Assembly: GCA_000328365.1 (NCBI GenBank)
Contig: KB307198.1
Span: 1 to 64,000, forward strand
Length of the DNA stretch: 64,000 bases
Source: Capitella teleta
Taxonomy: Eukaryota > Annelida > Polychaeta > Capitellidae
Direction of reading: 5' to 3'
Under the pieces are notes generated by a model. That model did no database searches, had not been told where the DNA came from, and worked only from the letters and a program-made list of their open reading frames with translations. The position numbers were made by a program, and so were the translations under genes. Positions 13,001-24,600 of the stretch are shown here, piece by piece; positions within the stretch are counted from its first letter, which is position 1; each line of letters opens with the position of its first letter.

Positions 13001-13157
13001 ACTCGAGATGGTCGAGTTTCACAGCAGTCAGCCGGCGTCACACCGGCCGCTCAGCCGGTCTCTTCTGCCGGCTCTTGATTCCTCAAACAAGTCCATTAAT
13101 CTTCATTTTTGCGCATTAATTATTCTTTTCGTATTATCAGCAATAAGTATTCTATGA
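7069..13157 (+). CDS. GDNF-receptor-like (GFRL) protein with RECK-like C-terminus, copy A (supported exons)
   Basis: Predicted extracellular, GPI-anchored cysteine-rich receptor. Exons with matching phases: 7069-7221, 8443-8610, 8661-8874, 9577-9716, 10013-10331, 10381-10586, 10996-11088, 11206 onward (donor unresolved), about 11964-12023, 12074-12197, 12334-12447, 12503-12633, 12759-12851, 12903-13157. The first six carry GDNF/GAS1-type spacing, for example SCLQGQARCHGDVSC, AIEGLRRYIPSLLTCQC, CERTECLDAIRKFF and CLDDPDC followed by RWRSYKKHC. Exon 10996-11088 is a Ser/Asp/Glu-rich linker. Exons 12074-12447 give CxC patterns like the cysteine-rich region of RECK, and 12759-13157 give a CKLDLAYHDSGYLKF...CIRAA segment resembling the RECK C-terminus; Kazal domains are absent. 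The last 20 or so residues are hydrophobic and end at the stop, as in a GPI signal. Invertebrate GFR-like proteins are the closest idea; the RECK similarity was judged by eye. Exons between 11.3 and 11.95 kb and the 5' part remain unresolved. Confidence 0.8.
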
Positions 13158-13159
13158 TG

Positions 13160-14614
13160 TCACACATTAGCGGTTAATGTGTATCAAAGATTCAAAATTG
13201 TATGCAATTCAATGGGAATCCACATTGCTCACGGTATCATGAACAATCATTTTCTTTTTCATATGTAAATAGTGCCTCATCATATACACGCCGAATGTGA
13301 TGTTTTGTTGTTAAATAGTCTTGAATTTATTGTACTAAGCAATGATTCGTTAAACTTTCTATCAAAAAAAATGTATATAATGTTAAGTATACACTTTATT
13401 TTTTAAAGCTTTGTCTTGTGTTTAGTCAATTTTCATTATTTCAAACGATAAACCTTTGATTTGGACACAATAATGATAATTCACGTACAAAGTATTACAA
13501 CCAAGTATTCATATTTCAGAATATACTATTATACATGTACATATGGTATATTAATATAATATACAATATGAACGCATGAAGTGATATCTGTATCTAAATT
13601 TTGTCATTTGCTCTGGAATAATCATATTATTGAATTATAAGAAAATCACACACAACGAAAGCTCACAAGACTAAAGCACTATAATTATTATAATGATACG
13701 ATAATAATGCCCAAAAGAAAGGAACATCTTGGTTGCGACAACTAGAGACGTCGGGGTTGGTTTGACACAAACCTCCATATCTATGGCGCCAACATCATAA
13801 TTATTCCGAGCGTTGGTGAGATTTCAATCCTGCCAGTGTGTGCGATTCTGTCATTACTATGGGCCAGAATTAGAAAGTGGCGCTCACAATATATAATTAT
13901 ATGTTGTGGCGGTGAACAGACTAGCTCCAGTTCACCCTTAATCTATTGGCGACAATTCTGGGGAATGTGCTGGGTAAAAAAAAATATTAAGAAAATTAAG
14001 GCCCTGAGTATTGTTATAATGTGTGCAAGAAACCTGTTTGCTGTTCTGACTCCGGACAGATTAGAGATAAGTATCATCTTGCTGAAACAAGTGGATTTTA
14101 ATATATTCATAATTTAGCACTGGATTCATTTTTAGATTTTAGTCTTCCTTTTTTCCTCTCGGGGCCAATTTCCAAATTTCCTGCAGATGACATGTTTGTC
14201 GGTTGCGTTTCTTTGTGGTTTCATAAGTAATGAATTAATACATGTATATGTCGTGATCTGGCAGTTCACTGGGTCTGCTGTCACTGGGTGGAAACACGAT
14301 TGAACTGGTACACTGGCACACTGCAAACTATTTAGCGACGAATAGTGCCTGGATAAACTCCTCACTCCAAGGGCCTTTGACTCTCTCAAATAACTTGGAA
14401 ACTATTTCTAATTTATCAAACCTTAATTCTGAGTGAAAAATTGTCAATGGTACAAATAGTACTATTATTATAACTAATTTACCATCACGTGGACTACACG
14501 TGTAGGAAATTAGTCTAAAAATATTTGAAATTATATTCACCAAAATCCATGGATGTGGGTGATAAATATCAACTATAATTATTTATCTTATACAGTATTC
14601 ATTGGTCGGATGTG
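13160..14614. other. Intergenic, AT-rich, no gene recognised
   Basis: Follows the stop of receptor copy A. Contains A/T runs and a 93-codon open stretch at 13836-14117 with no recognisable domain and AT-biased composition, which I do not regard as a gene. No clear repeat structure was identified apart from short A/T-rich motifs. Confidence 0.5.
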
Positions 14615-14945
14615 AGTGAGTGATGGGGTTTTACGGCTCCACCCAACCCATTCGGGTGATACGGGCGCCAGACCAGAAGGCCCGGGACCGGGGTTTCCCC
14701 CTACTCTTATCGATAAATCCCAAGGGTTTTTTACATAGACAGTAGTAAACAGCGCCCGGCCTTGTTACGCAATTGGGCAGCACTGCAGAGTCACCGAAGA
14801 ATTACAATTATAACGGATTACAATTATAATTCACAATCATAACGCCCGTGGCTTGATCGGGTCTCAAACCCGGGACCTCGACCCCACGGTCGGCATAGGA
14901 GTGCAGACAGCGGTTTAACCCACTGTGCTATTCGGTGCCCCCCAT
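14615..14945 (-). repeat. SINE, tRNA-derived head plus conserved-type body
   Basis: Read on the minus strand, it begins GGGGCACCGAATAGC with A-box and B-box-like sequence (CCGGGTTTGAGACCC), continues through an internal AT-rich stretch and a GC-rich domain (AGTAGGGGGAAACCCCGG, GGGTTGGGTGGAGCC), and ends in a CACTCACTCAC-like tail near 14612. The order head-body-simple tail is that of a complete SINE. The GC-rich body recalls the shared central domains of metazoan SINE superfamilies; I cannot name the family. Confidence 0.65.
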
Positions 14946-15669
14946 TGGTCGCATGTTGGAAGAATGATTGATTTTTTGTTCGATTCTTTTTTCCATATTT
15001 TAATCACTGTACTGACATCTGTATCGGTTATTTTCGTTGTGAACACATCAAGGGCCACGCGAGAGACAGGATTTTCAGTGAAAGATTTAGTTTAGTTCAT
15101 CTAGTTATGCAAAAAAAAAAAAAAAAAAAAAAAGAGACCCAAAATAAATTGCAACAATCATAATCGTAGATTGTTAAGGATTTAGGCTTGTGTTTTTGAA
15201 AGATGCTTCTAGAAAAAAAGTCCGTTAAAATCGCTCTTTGGAATTTAGGTCGTTGTCCGCTTATAGTTATTGCATATGAGTACAGTGTAGCACTTATAAA
15301 TTAATGGATGCATAAAATAATAATGTGATAATTACAATTAGTATTTCAGAATTGTGAACTTACCTAAAGCTTATCTATCTTGGTGAAAAATCGCTTTTCA
15401 CCAACAATAATATTACAATAGTATATAACTATAATAACAATAATAAACAAAATTACAAATTTTCTCATGAATTCATCACAAAAGATCCGTTTTAATCGTA
15501 ATCTCAATAGTTGTGGACTCTTTTAAAAAAATATTCAATTTTCAACTTTTTATACAACGCCGGCCTGATTTCTAAGAAAGGCGCGAAATTTCAATCTGAG
15601 TGACGCAATACTGGCGGATGTTTACATTGCATAACGTTCGTGGCCACAAAAAAAAACTCTCCGCAATTT

Positions 15670-15848
15670 ATGTACATCACTCGATTTCATATGACGTCAC
15701 TCGGAATTCCCAAGATGGCTCACAATTAAGGCGAGGCGAGTGAAAATGAATTCACAGTTTTTGCTGAATATAAATAGCAGCCAATGAGATATCACCTGTC
15801 ATCGGTGTGTGCCTGTGTCATTTTATATATGACCAGGGAAACAGTGAA
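15670..15848 (+). repeat. Dispersed repeat or duplicated regulatory segment, copy 1
   Basis: About 180 bases that reappear inverted at about 40189-40405, with an extra 30 or so bases in the second copy. Shared pieces include CACTCGATTTCA, GTCACTCGGAATTC, AAGATGGCTCACAA, GGCGAGTGAAAATGAATTC and AGCCAATGAGAT. It contains a CRE-like TGACGTCA, a TATA-like ATATAAATA and a CCAAT box, and lies about 330-500 bases upstream of the transporter start at 16176. No terminal inverted repeats were seen. Confidence 0.6.
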
Positions 15849-16175
15849 AATTATATTCGTGGCTGCCAGCATAAACTCCAATTATTTAAACCCATGTTTA
15901 TGAAATAACCCGAGTTAATCCTTGTGAGAATCAGCTTAATCTGCATGGTTAAACCGAGCATAACCACCACGTTCATGAAATCGGGTCATGGTCAAATGAC
16001 TCACAGTTACGTCTTATCTAAATTTCTCTAAGTGTAAATGAATACACTTGAGTAATTAAGCGGTTAAGTATCGTAACTAAACCGCATACTTGAATCCAGA
16101 GGGTGAAAGTCCACGCTGTGTGATAACATTGCGCACATTCACACATTAGAGGATCAGGAGTTTTTAATTTATGAT

Positions 16176-17763
16176 ATGGAGAAATCCGAGGAGGATATCC
16201 AGCTACCGGACGTGGATAGTGGATTGGAAACTGGCCAGGATTGTGCAATGCTAGATCAAGAAGAGAAGGAAACTTCGTTTGGAAACCTCACCTTTGCAGA
16301 GGAAATCAAAGATGAGAGTGTGAATAAGTACTGGGCTGGGAAGTCGTTCTCTCTTTACGCTTCATTCCTGGGACTGGTGAGTTGCACCTTGATGTGTTTA
16401 TGGATTTCATCATTGTATGTGTGTGATAGGGTTTGATCAGCAGCATTGTTGGGCCGACCATCGTTAGCATGGAAGTTTTGTTTGACACAGATGCTGGCAC
16501 AATTGCTCGCACGCTTGTTGGAGGGGGTGTAGGGTACCTGAGTGGCTCACTCGTCTGCGCTCTCTGCTTCGACAGATTCAACCCGGAGATCCAGTTCACA
16601 TTAGCCATGGTTCTACAAGGATCTTGCATGGCATCCGCTCCATTCTCTGGCAATGTCTATGCTTACATAGTCCTGTGCTCGCTCTGTGCGGTTGGCATGG
16701 GATTTGTAGACTCTGGTAATTAGGTGGATACATGTATTTGACTGATTGTTAGTTTTCTTCTTTTTTTTTCTTTATTATCACAGCTGGAAATTCGTATGGG
16801 ATCACGCTCTGGAACACCCATAAGTTCAAAGGTCCGTTGCTACAAGGCATCCACGCAGTGTGGTCGCTGGGAGCGACTCTGGGTCCAATAATCATCCGTC
16901 CGTTTCTCACCAATCTCAACTCTAATGATGCGCTGAATACCACCAATGGCACATCTTTCTCAGCAACACCAGAAGATGTGGAATTCACACGCTATGCGTA
17001 CGTCACTATTAGTAGCATATCCTTGGTGTGCGCTATCGTCTTTTTTGTGCTTCTCATTCTACAACGTCCTCCCTGTCTTGCAAGCAAAGCAAAACAGTAC
17101 TCTGATGACCAAAATACTTGGTCCCGAGGTCAAATTGAGAAAAAATGCCACATCGCTACCCTACTATTCATGCTGGTCATCCACTTTCACGTGATCGTCT
17201 TTGTCGAAGGTTGTACGGGAAGCTTCATTGCTCCATTTGTGGTTAAGCACCTTGGTTGGACCAATAAGAACTCAGCACTAATAGCAGCCGTCTTTCAAGG
17301 CTCGCTTGGATTTGGTCGAGTCGTGAACATCGGTATCGCGGCTGTGCTAACGCCACGGGCTGTGCTTATCATGAATCTTTCTGCCACGTTATGTGCGTAC
17401 ATCCTGGCATGTTTCTTGGCTTACGGGAACAGTATACTATGGATTTCCATTGCATTGGCTGGCTTCTTCCAGTCCAGTTCATTTCCTACATCTGTATTGT
17501 GGGCTTCTGATTACATACAAGTATCAGGAACAGCTGCTGGTTTCTTTCTATTGGGGTCATCGTCTGCCTCATTCATTTACCCAAATTTGGTTGGGTATTT
17601 TTTCGACAACGGCACACCAATGTATATGCTCTATATGATACTAGCCGTGGCTATTATTCAAATATTTGTGTTCATTTTCATGCAAGCATTTGCTTTCTAC
17701 GCCTCAAAGAGAGCCATTAAAGACCGTGAAGATAAAAAAATACGTGTACACCAAGATATGTAA
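16176..17763 (+). CDS. MFS sugar transporter-like protein (MFSD4/NaGLT1 type)
   Basis: Three exons, 16176-16376, 16430-16715 and 16784-17763, with 53- and 68-base GT-AG introns; phases 0 and 1 join cleanly to 488 residues. An acidic cytosolic N-terminus (MEKSEEDIQLPD...) precedes about twelve hydrophobic segments with a larger central loop, as in major-facilitator proteins. The segment GFVDSAGNSYGITLW...LQGIHAVWSLGATLGPIIIRPFL matches the CxDTxxN...LQxxHxxxGxGAxxxPLIxxPFL signature that I recall from vertebrate MFSD4A/MFSD4B (sodium-dependent glucose transporter 1), with Asp and Asn kept. The luminal loop after it has N-glycosylation sequons (NTT, NGT). It probably acts at the plasma membrane; substrate and ion coupling cannot be told. 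A polyadenylation signal AATAAA lies at 17804-17809. The gene sits in the spacer between the receptor arms. Confidence 0.85.
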
Positions 17764-17803
17764 AGGAAATTGCCATAAGATTGGAAATCTTTTTTTAGTA
17801 GAA

Positions 17804-17809
17804 AATAAA
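17804..17809 (+). terminator. Polyadenylation signal of the MFS transporter gene
   Basis: AATAAA 41 bases after the TAA stop of the transporter gene. It is the first such hexamer downstream. Confidence 0.6.
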
Positions 17810-18013
17810 TATTCCATGATTATGAGTTTCTTTCGTGCATTATCCGTAAGGTGCTGGAACTGATATTTATATCACCAGGGTTAAAGGAATAGGGTAGAAA
17901 ATACATTTATTCATATAAAAGTATTGCATTATATGGAATAATGATTGCACTAGTTTAGCCTGCATCGTCAATTTAGTATAATTTGCACAACTAATTCGGC
18001 GTTTCCATGGTGT

Positions 18014-18019
18014 TTTATT
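18014..18019 (-). terminator. Possible polyadenylation signal of the Ig gene
   Basis: AATAAA on the minus strand, about 115 bases beyond the TGA stop at 18133. The transporter gene ends about 200 bases away on the other strand, so the two genes converge. Confidence 0.4.
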
Positions 18020-18132
18020 ATTGAATAATTCTTGCGCCTTGAAATCTATCTACCTTTGAAAAAACTGTTCATGGTACCATAGGTGAGTTCAAGAAACATC
18101 AATAAATGTAATTGAATTATCTGATACCAACT

Positions 18133-20397
18133 TCACCAGTCTTTTAGCAGAGCTCCAATCAGCAGCATTAAAACGGCCAATGCTGGGCGAATGCACGCAG
18201 CAGATGCTGTAATGAAAGTAAAAATATTATAATTGGTCAGCAAAACTGTTAAATAAATACTCACAGAAAGAGAGTGGAAGGTCGATTTTTATAGCATTTT
18301 TCAGTGCTGGTACATCAGCAATGCAAGTGTATATTTGGCCTTCCGCTGATTCGCGAGGTGTTTGCTCCAGTCTCGACACTGACGATCCATATCCTGCGAA
18401 AGTTCCAAATCCAGCATCAGTGATTATCTTGTGATATTTATTGGTACAAGCAACTTTGATGACGTCGTCCTTAGGTTTTTTTTTATTTTTATTATTTTTT
18501 TTTTTTTAATCAGGTGTCACAAAGGTATCATCTCTCTTGATTTAATTAAATTTATACACTCCCACTTGTTATCATGCTTTTAAGTTTACTCAAAAGGGAT
18601 ATCAGAATACAATACTAGGATGTAATTATGTGTTATTCTTCTGCCTTGCAAGAATAGTTTATATCAGCAAGCAACAGTTTGATGACAATTAATCGTACAT
18701 AGAAACATGCAAGCTGTTACATAATAATTATGACCTGTAAGGGCTATATAGGGCTATAAACATGATCTGACCCAGCAAACCCACCCTGGTCATCCTCGAT
18801 GACATCCTCGGAATACGTATCATTGGTCACTTCTTCGCCACCAATGAACCACCTGAAAGAGGCAGGAGGCTTGCTGCGTCCAGAAATGCAGGTCAGGTTG
18901 GCCGTCTTGTTCACCTCAGTCCACGTCCGATCCTCTAGCCACGTCAAAGTCATTGATGTAGGTGGCACTGTAGTCAAGTGGATAAAAAGGTTTCTTTTCA
19001 ATTGTTCGACAATGCATATGTTGATTGCATTATAGAAGATCCAAGCTTTGGTATTATTATAATAAATTGAATGTCAATGTATCGTTAAAACCTCACCATT
19101 GACATTGAGCCACGCGGAGTGCGTTGTTGGAAACATTGTACATCTGTACTCGCCATCATCAGCCATCATCACGTCTTTAACATGCAATTTGTACTTATCC
19201 GTGATGTCATATTTGATTTCGTCATTGACATCATTGTTAGATCCTAGAAACACTGATCCATCTTCAAGCATCTGAAATGTCATGGTACAATAAAGTGGCA
19301 ACATCGCACATCCGAAAATCAATTTAGTTTGTTTTTTTTGTTTTTTTTTCTGTCGTTCAGTAGCTGGCATTGATCCCTATGACCATGAGGCGCACGGTAA
19401 AGAACTGATGCCGCTTTACCTACCTTTCTCCAGCTCAGATCATCGCCATCTCCGCTCTGATCCCCCGTGACTTCACAGAGAAAGCTGGCATTTCCACCTT
19501 GTAACACGGAGCAATTGCTCGGAGCTGTTGTGATGGTCTGACTTCGACACTCTGGAACAAAGACTTTGATTTAGGAGTACCTGTAAACCATACTACTTGT
19601 ATCTGCTATTTAAACCCGAGTAATACTATTTGAATACAACACAATAGATATACTCGTACCTAACTTATAGAGTATTACCCATGATTGTATTTAGCAAATA
19701 ATTCAGTTTGCAATTTTTTATTATTTTATTTATTTTATTTTTACTAAAATTAATTTTCATATTTAAACAGTGGAGCATCAAATCAGTTAAGCCTACACAC
19801 AACGAACTGATCGATAAATGTGACCCCTTGCGCCTAAACCCCAAGTCGCTGAGCATATTCTCGAAAAAAAAAAAGCCTTAAGAGGTCAGATGGGTTCAAA
19901 ATGTTGATTTACATGTTTTGATGGCAAAAATAAAGACAAACATCTTCTATTTCATCACATACAAGAATCATGTCAGTCTGTCACCAATAAGTTCTGATAT
20001 TTTGTGTATAATTAAGCCTTTTGTATTGACAGTTGAATCCTTTTGAATCTTTACAAACTTTTGAAGCGAATTTCTCATCTTCGATTTCGTGTGGAATTGA
20101 CCAGTGAACAGACTGTAACTTTTTAACTACTTCTCCGATTTAGATAATTTTTGCATCGAAATGAATGGATTTGTATCAGCTATTAGGAGAAATTAAAACT
20201 ACAAATGTGAAAATGCGACTTAGTGTGGGTTTCGGGTCACGCGCGGGGTCCGAAATAGATAATGATAATTTCCGAATGAAATGAAGCTCATTCTTAGGTC
20301 ATGGGGCCTGTAAATCCGAGCCCTATTTTCGCTAAAAGATTCACCTACCGTCACAAAAAACAAGGACAAGAGCAACAAAAATCCAAATATGTTCCAT
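18133..20397 (-). CDS. Two-Ig-domain, GPI-anchored surface protein
   Basis: Six exons on the minus strand: 20349-20397, 19424-19551, 19097-19271, 18785-18967, 18265-18393 and 18133-18206; phases agree and the total is 245 residues. Exon 1 is a signal peptide (MEHIWIFVALVLVFCDG). Exons 2-3 form a first Ig domain of V/I type with Cys in GGNASFLCEV, Trp in LSWRK and DDGEYRC. Exons 4-5 form a second Ig domain (ANLTCISG, FRWFIGGEE, GQIYTCIAD). The last exon ends CIRPALAVLMLLIGALLKDW, a hydrophobic tail stopping almost at once, as in GPI-anchored proteins. Exon 4's donor could also lie a few bases later, but the chosen one keeps the frame. The family is not resolved; it may act in adhesion or recognition. 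A possible polyadenylation signal is at 18014-18019. Confidence 0.8.
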
Positions 20398-20399
20398 CT

Positions 20400-21690
20400 T
20401 TTCCAGATAGTTTAATGATTATAGTGCGGCATTCAACCTAAACCGTGATCATATATATATCTTACCTTACGAACAAATATTTAGAATGCATCAGCAAATT
20501 AGATCACTATATGGGACACGTACCAGGGTGGACATATTAGAAAACACTTCTCGAGTCCTTGTACTATACACTCCTTAATTGGCCACTTCCAATTGATTGG
20601 CTCGATTGTCTGCATGATTCAGGAAACTAAGGTCAACAGTGACCGCTTTCCTCAACTGTTCAATCAACAATTCATGAAATCAAGATAAGTGGGTAGACTT
20701 TTTTCCGTCTTTTATATTTTGTGACGCCAAATATATACACGTATGCTATGCTCACACTGTTCTTTTCTGGTTGCAATGTCTTTTTAACCTAGAACAATTG
20801 TTTAAACTACAAAAATTGCATATCCAGTTCCCTGTTGCTTCGTTGCTTTGCAAGACGCAATGACCGCTAGCATCCCGAAGGGAAATTTCAGTTGCATCGT
20901 TAGTACAGGTGAAATCGAAAATTCGAAGGCGGTCTTTGATTCCCAGTGACATAGGATTTCACACCATAAAGTTTGAAAATTAAACAAATTGTTTGTGTGG
21001 ATTCATTGTACAGAAAATGTAGATTATTTTGTGTGGAACAATATGACAATGGGCCATATCCCCATGACAATTGCGTGTGCATACTTGTTATGATTGCCCG
21101 TGCATGAACCAGGTACTATCTTTTGGAGTATACAATTACGTGTAAATGGTATGCCGCAAACACAAAATTAGATTATCAATTTATTATATGCATTTAAAGT
21201 TGTTACGTGTAATATTCTTTTCTTGGAGTCAGATCGTATATTTCCCAGGGGCCCGTATGAACAAGCAATGCCACAACAAGATCACCATTTATCTTACACT
21301 TACCAGAATAGCATCAACACAATAAGCCTAGTTAGTATTCATTTACCAGCTCACATTCGAATCTTGTGGCTGGGTAAAATACTGCTGCAAACCCGAAGGA
21401 ATTAACTAAATGAAAAATGATTAAAATACGCATATTTATTATTTCCACCATGTAATTTTATAATTAAACTCTATAATTATACAAAGCGCGACATGAATCA
21501 TCAGGGGAAAAAAACGTTAATCGTGATGTAATATGATGAAAGAAAAAGAAAGATGAATAAAACCATTAACAACGGATGAGAAAAATAGTTTAAACACTGT
21601 ATAAAAAGAATGTCTGCAGAATCACCTATGTATTTGATTGCGCTGTTCTCGAGGAATTGCATATTTGTTTAATAGAAAAATTGCCACCAA
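20400..21690. other. Intergenic between Ig gene and receptor copy B
   Basis: AT-rich sequence with no recognised gene. It should hold the Ig gene promoter near 20400-20600 and the 3' UTR of receptor copy B (minus-strand AATAAA at 21434-21439). Short open stretches at 20752-21082 and 21223-21405 lack domains and splice support. Confidence 0.5.
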
Positions 21691-24600
21691 TCATAGGAAA
21701 ATTAATAGCATAATCAAAATATAAGTTAGTGTTAATATGTTGGAATGGAATATTGACGCCACATCTGAGACATGAATTGCCGGCGGGAGAGACCGGCTGA
21801 GCGGCCGGTGTGACGCCGGCTGACTGCTGTGAAACTCGACCATCTCGAGTTGAGCGACTTTCATCAGCGACAATTCTGCGTCGTACACGATCACACTGTC
21901 GCGGTTGTTGATCTTCAGACTGAGGTGCTGCGCGGCTCGGATGCACGTCTGTATCAGGAACGATATGAAGACAGCATGCTAGGGTTAAAGGACTCTCACC
22001 TGGTTGCCATGGTGATTGGGACTCGTCGAGGAAACTGAGATGCGGAATTTCAGGTAGCCAGAATCGTGGTAGGCGAGATCCAATTTACAGAACTGGAAAA
22101 TAAACAAAAGTAAATCATACATAAGAATGGAAAGATGGATAACGATGTGGCCAGAGAATACATTGATTTAGTCATCCAGATTCCAATGATATATGGAGAA
22201 AGACAAGAGAACAGACCTGATGGGCAGAATCTCCGTTGAGCAATGTGGCCATCTTCAACGCCAGTCGCTCTGGACGCATGCGCATTGAGCTATGCTCTTC
22301 AATCAAATACAGCTCACTGACGCTGAAGCCAACGTGCAGGAACAGCCCTTCAACCAACAAAAATCAGACCACTCAAAAACAACTACCAACAACGCTACTG
22401 ACCAGCTTGCGACGAGTGCATCGGTGACGGAAGATGCGGCGGTCGAGAGCACACAGCCTCCGCCCGGATGCAGCGACAGGGTCCTCGGTCCTGTAGGATC
22501 ACGCTCGATCCATGCGCTGCAACGACAAACCACAATCACAGCTGCAGCAGCTTCCACAAAACTAATCATCAGCATTCAGCAATTGCATCCAGAAAAATCA
22601 CAGCTCAGCATTATGAAAAGTGAGATGACTCAAAATTAGACACCACGCTCACCATACGAAGCTTCGTTCAGGGAGCATGGCGAACGAGCTGCACACGGCA
22701 AGTGGCGACATTGAAGACTGGCGTTGTGCGACAAACACTCGCACACCTCGGGGCAGTCAGTCTCATTGGTGTATCTCTGCTCAATGCAAATGAATGAAGA
22801 GCAAGTCACGCATGAAAGCCACTCACTCGAATCACTTGAGGGGGATTCATGAAGAGAGGAGCGCCGTGAGTCAACTGACGCCAGCACTCTGCAAGATCAC
22901 AAATAACAATGAGTTATGGAAATCGTGCCACATGGGAATTACAGCTAGAGGTACGCACAGGGTCAGTCTGCATTCGGACACACAAATCCCCATATGCATG
23001 AGCATATTCCTCTGTTGCCTCGGAGGTTGAGCACAGGGCCCAAGACGGAGGCATTGTCAATGTCAGCGCAAAAGGAGCGTATTAAGGACAAAAATACAAG
23101 GAAGCCACAGTGTGAACAATTACAGGCCTCTTTTGCTTCGAGTGCAATCTCAGTTACTGCTGCAGTGCATGGAACGTTGGTATGGCAGTCATGCAGCAGC
23201 CGTTTCGAGTGGTCGCCAAGTGCTGACACATGAACATGGTCCTAAAATGAGAATGCAGAGAGCTTCGTCTGCTGGCTGAGCGGAGTGAGTGATGACTGAT
23301 GCCTTATCATTCCCTTCTTATGCTTTGAGATAGCATCGCTGGGGCCAAAAGGGTTAAGCACGTCAGATGAGGGCTTATCAGCAGAGCAGTGCTTTTAATT
23401 TGAACATGAGCTGTGGAGATCGGCGTCTAACGCTTGATTCGCCTGCAGCGACCATTGTCGACCCAGCAACTCTCTTGGCGTCCTGCAATACGCCAGAGAA
23501 CCAACCATTGTACATGAACCCGAGTGACTCGCACAAAGCGGGCGCTGAGAGATTTGGCAACTAATGAGCTGCTTCTCTCTGCAAGATGGCTGCCTGTCAA
23601 TCAGAAATTCGCGCAACACAAGTGGCGCCGCCAAGTGTTCAATCACTGCACCAGCATCAGCATTCAGCAAATTGCATTACGCATCTTTTCAGCGATGCAG
23701 ACACCGCTTTGTGATGTGCAGCACGCACTGGGATCACCATTCACATGACATTCATTGCTCACCAGAATTGGACGCAAGCTGCTCGCCGAGGACGTCCTCC
23801 TCCGCACTGTCGCTGAGGCTGCTGAGGCTGCGATGGAGGTCATCAGCCGCCAGATCTGCCGACGAAAACATTCTATGTTGAGCATGATTTCATCAAATGG
23901 CTCTGTGTTTGAGAGGAACGAGCGAGCTTCCTTTGTGAAGTAATTTTGCTCTGAAGCAGATCACTGGGACTGAAGGTTCAATACACGCTCACGAAACGAG
24001 ACTTTATTCGCAATGGGCAACGGAAACCGCCTTTGTTTCTCGTGCAAACTGTCGAGTTTATTGATGGTCGATGCCTGACAAAAGCCCCATCGTTGTGTCT
24101 CCGACCCACTCCCAAAATCAAATTATCCACCAATTAATGGCTGTCGGAAGAAGGCAGGAGAAGCACGAGAACGACTCCCTGTCGCTGCAAATGGCCAAAG
24201 CATGCAGTGCATAGCATTGACCATTGCAAACGCGGTTAGAGCCATTTGTATGGCGAACGCCTACCTAGGCAAATGCGCTCTTCTTGTAGCTGCCGGCGGG
24301 CGTCTGCACACCGAGTGGCATCATCCGTCAGAGCGCATGTGCAGTTAGTGGTGGCGATTGTGCCCTGGATGCCAAGCCATGCACTGCGGCACCTCGCCGA
24401 CGCTGGAGGACTGCCACAGATCTTGGCGTTGCTGGGCGAGCAGTGCTTCTTATATGATCGCCACCTAGTGCTGTAAAGAGGGATAAACTATCAAGGGTCA
24501 TACACACGAAACTCCTCACCTGCAATCAGGATCATCAAGGCAACGATGCAACAAATGAGTGCACGAAGGAGGTGGCCGCTCAATAACAGAGCAAGTCGGT

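Larger units (their letters stand above)
1..13060. repeat. Large inverted duplication, arm A
   Basis: Left arm of a long inverted repeat; its partner is about 21785-36780. Matching pairs of positions sum to about 36780 for 1-2860, 37425 for 4340-5130, 35017-35024 for 5850-8870 and 34850-34851 for 9500-13060, which shows colinear inverted blocks separated by length differences. By eye the blocks differ by only a few bases per hundred, introns included. Islands at about 2860-4330 and 5140-5850 are much more diverged. The arm is cut by the window edge, so its outer limit is unknown. Confidence 0.95.

Noticed and set aside
8442-13157. Plain GFR-alpha ortholog
   Set aside because: Vertebrate GFR-alpha proteins have three GDNF domains and a short tail; this gene has a longer C-terminal region of a different type, so no ortholog name is given.
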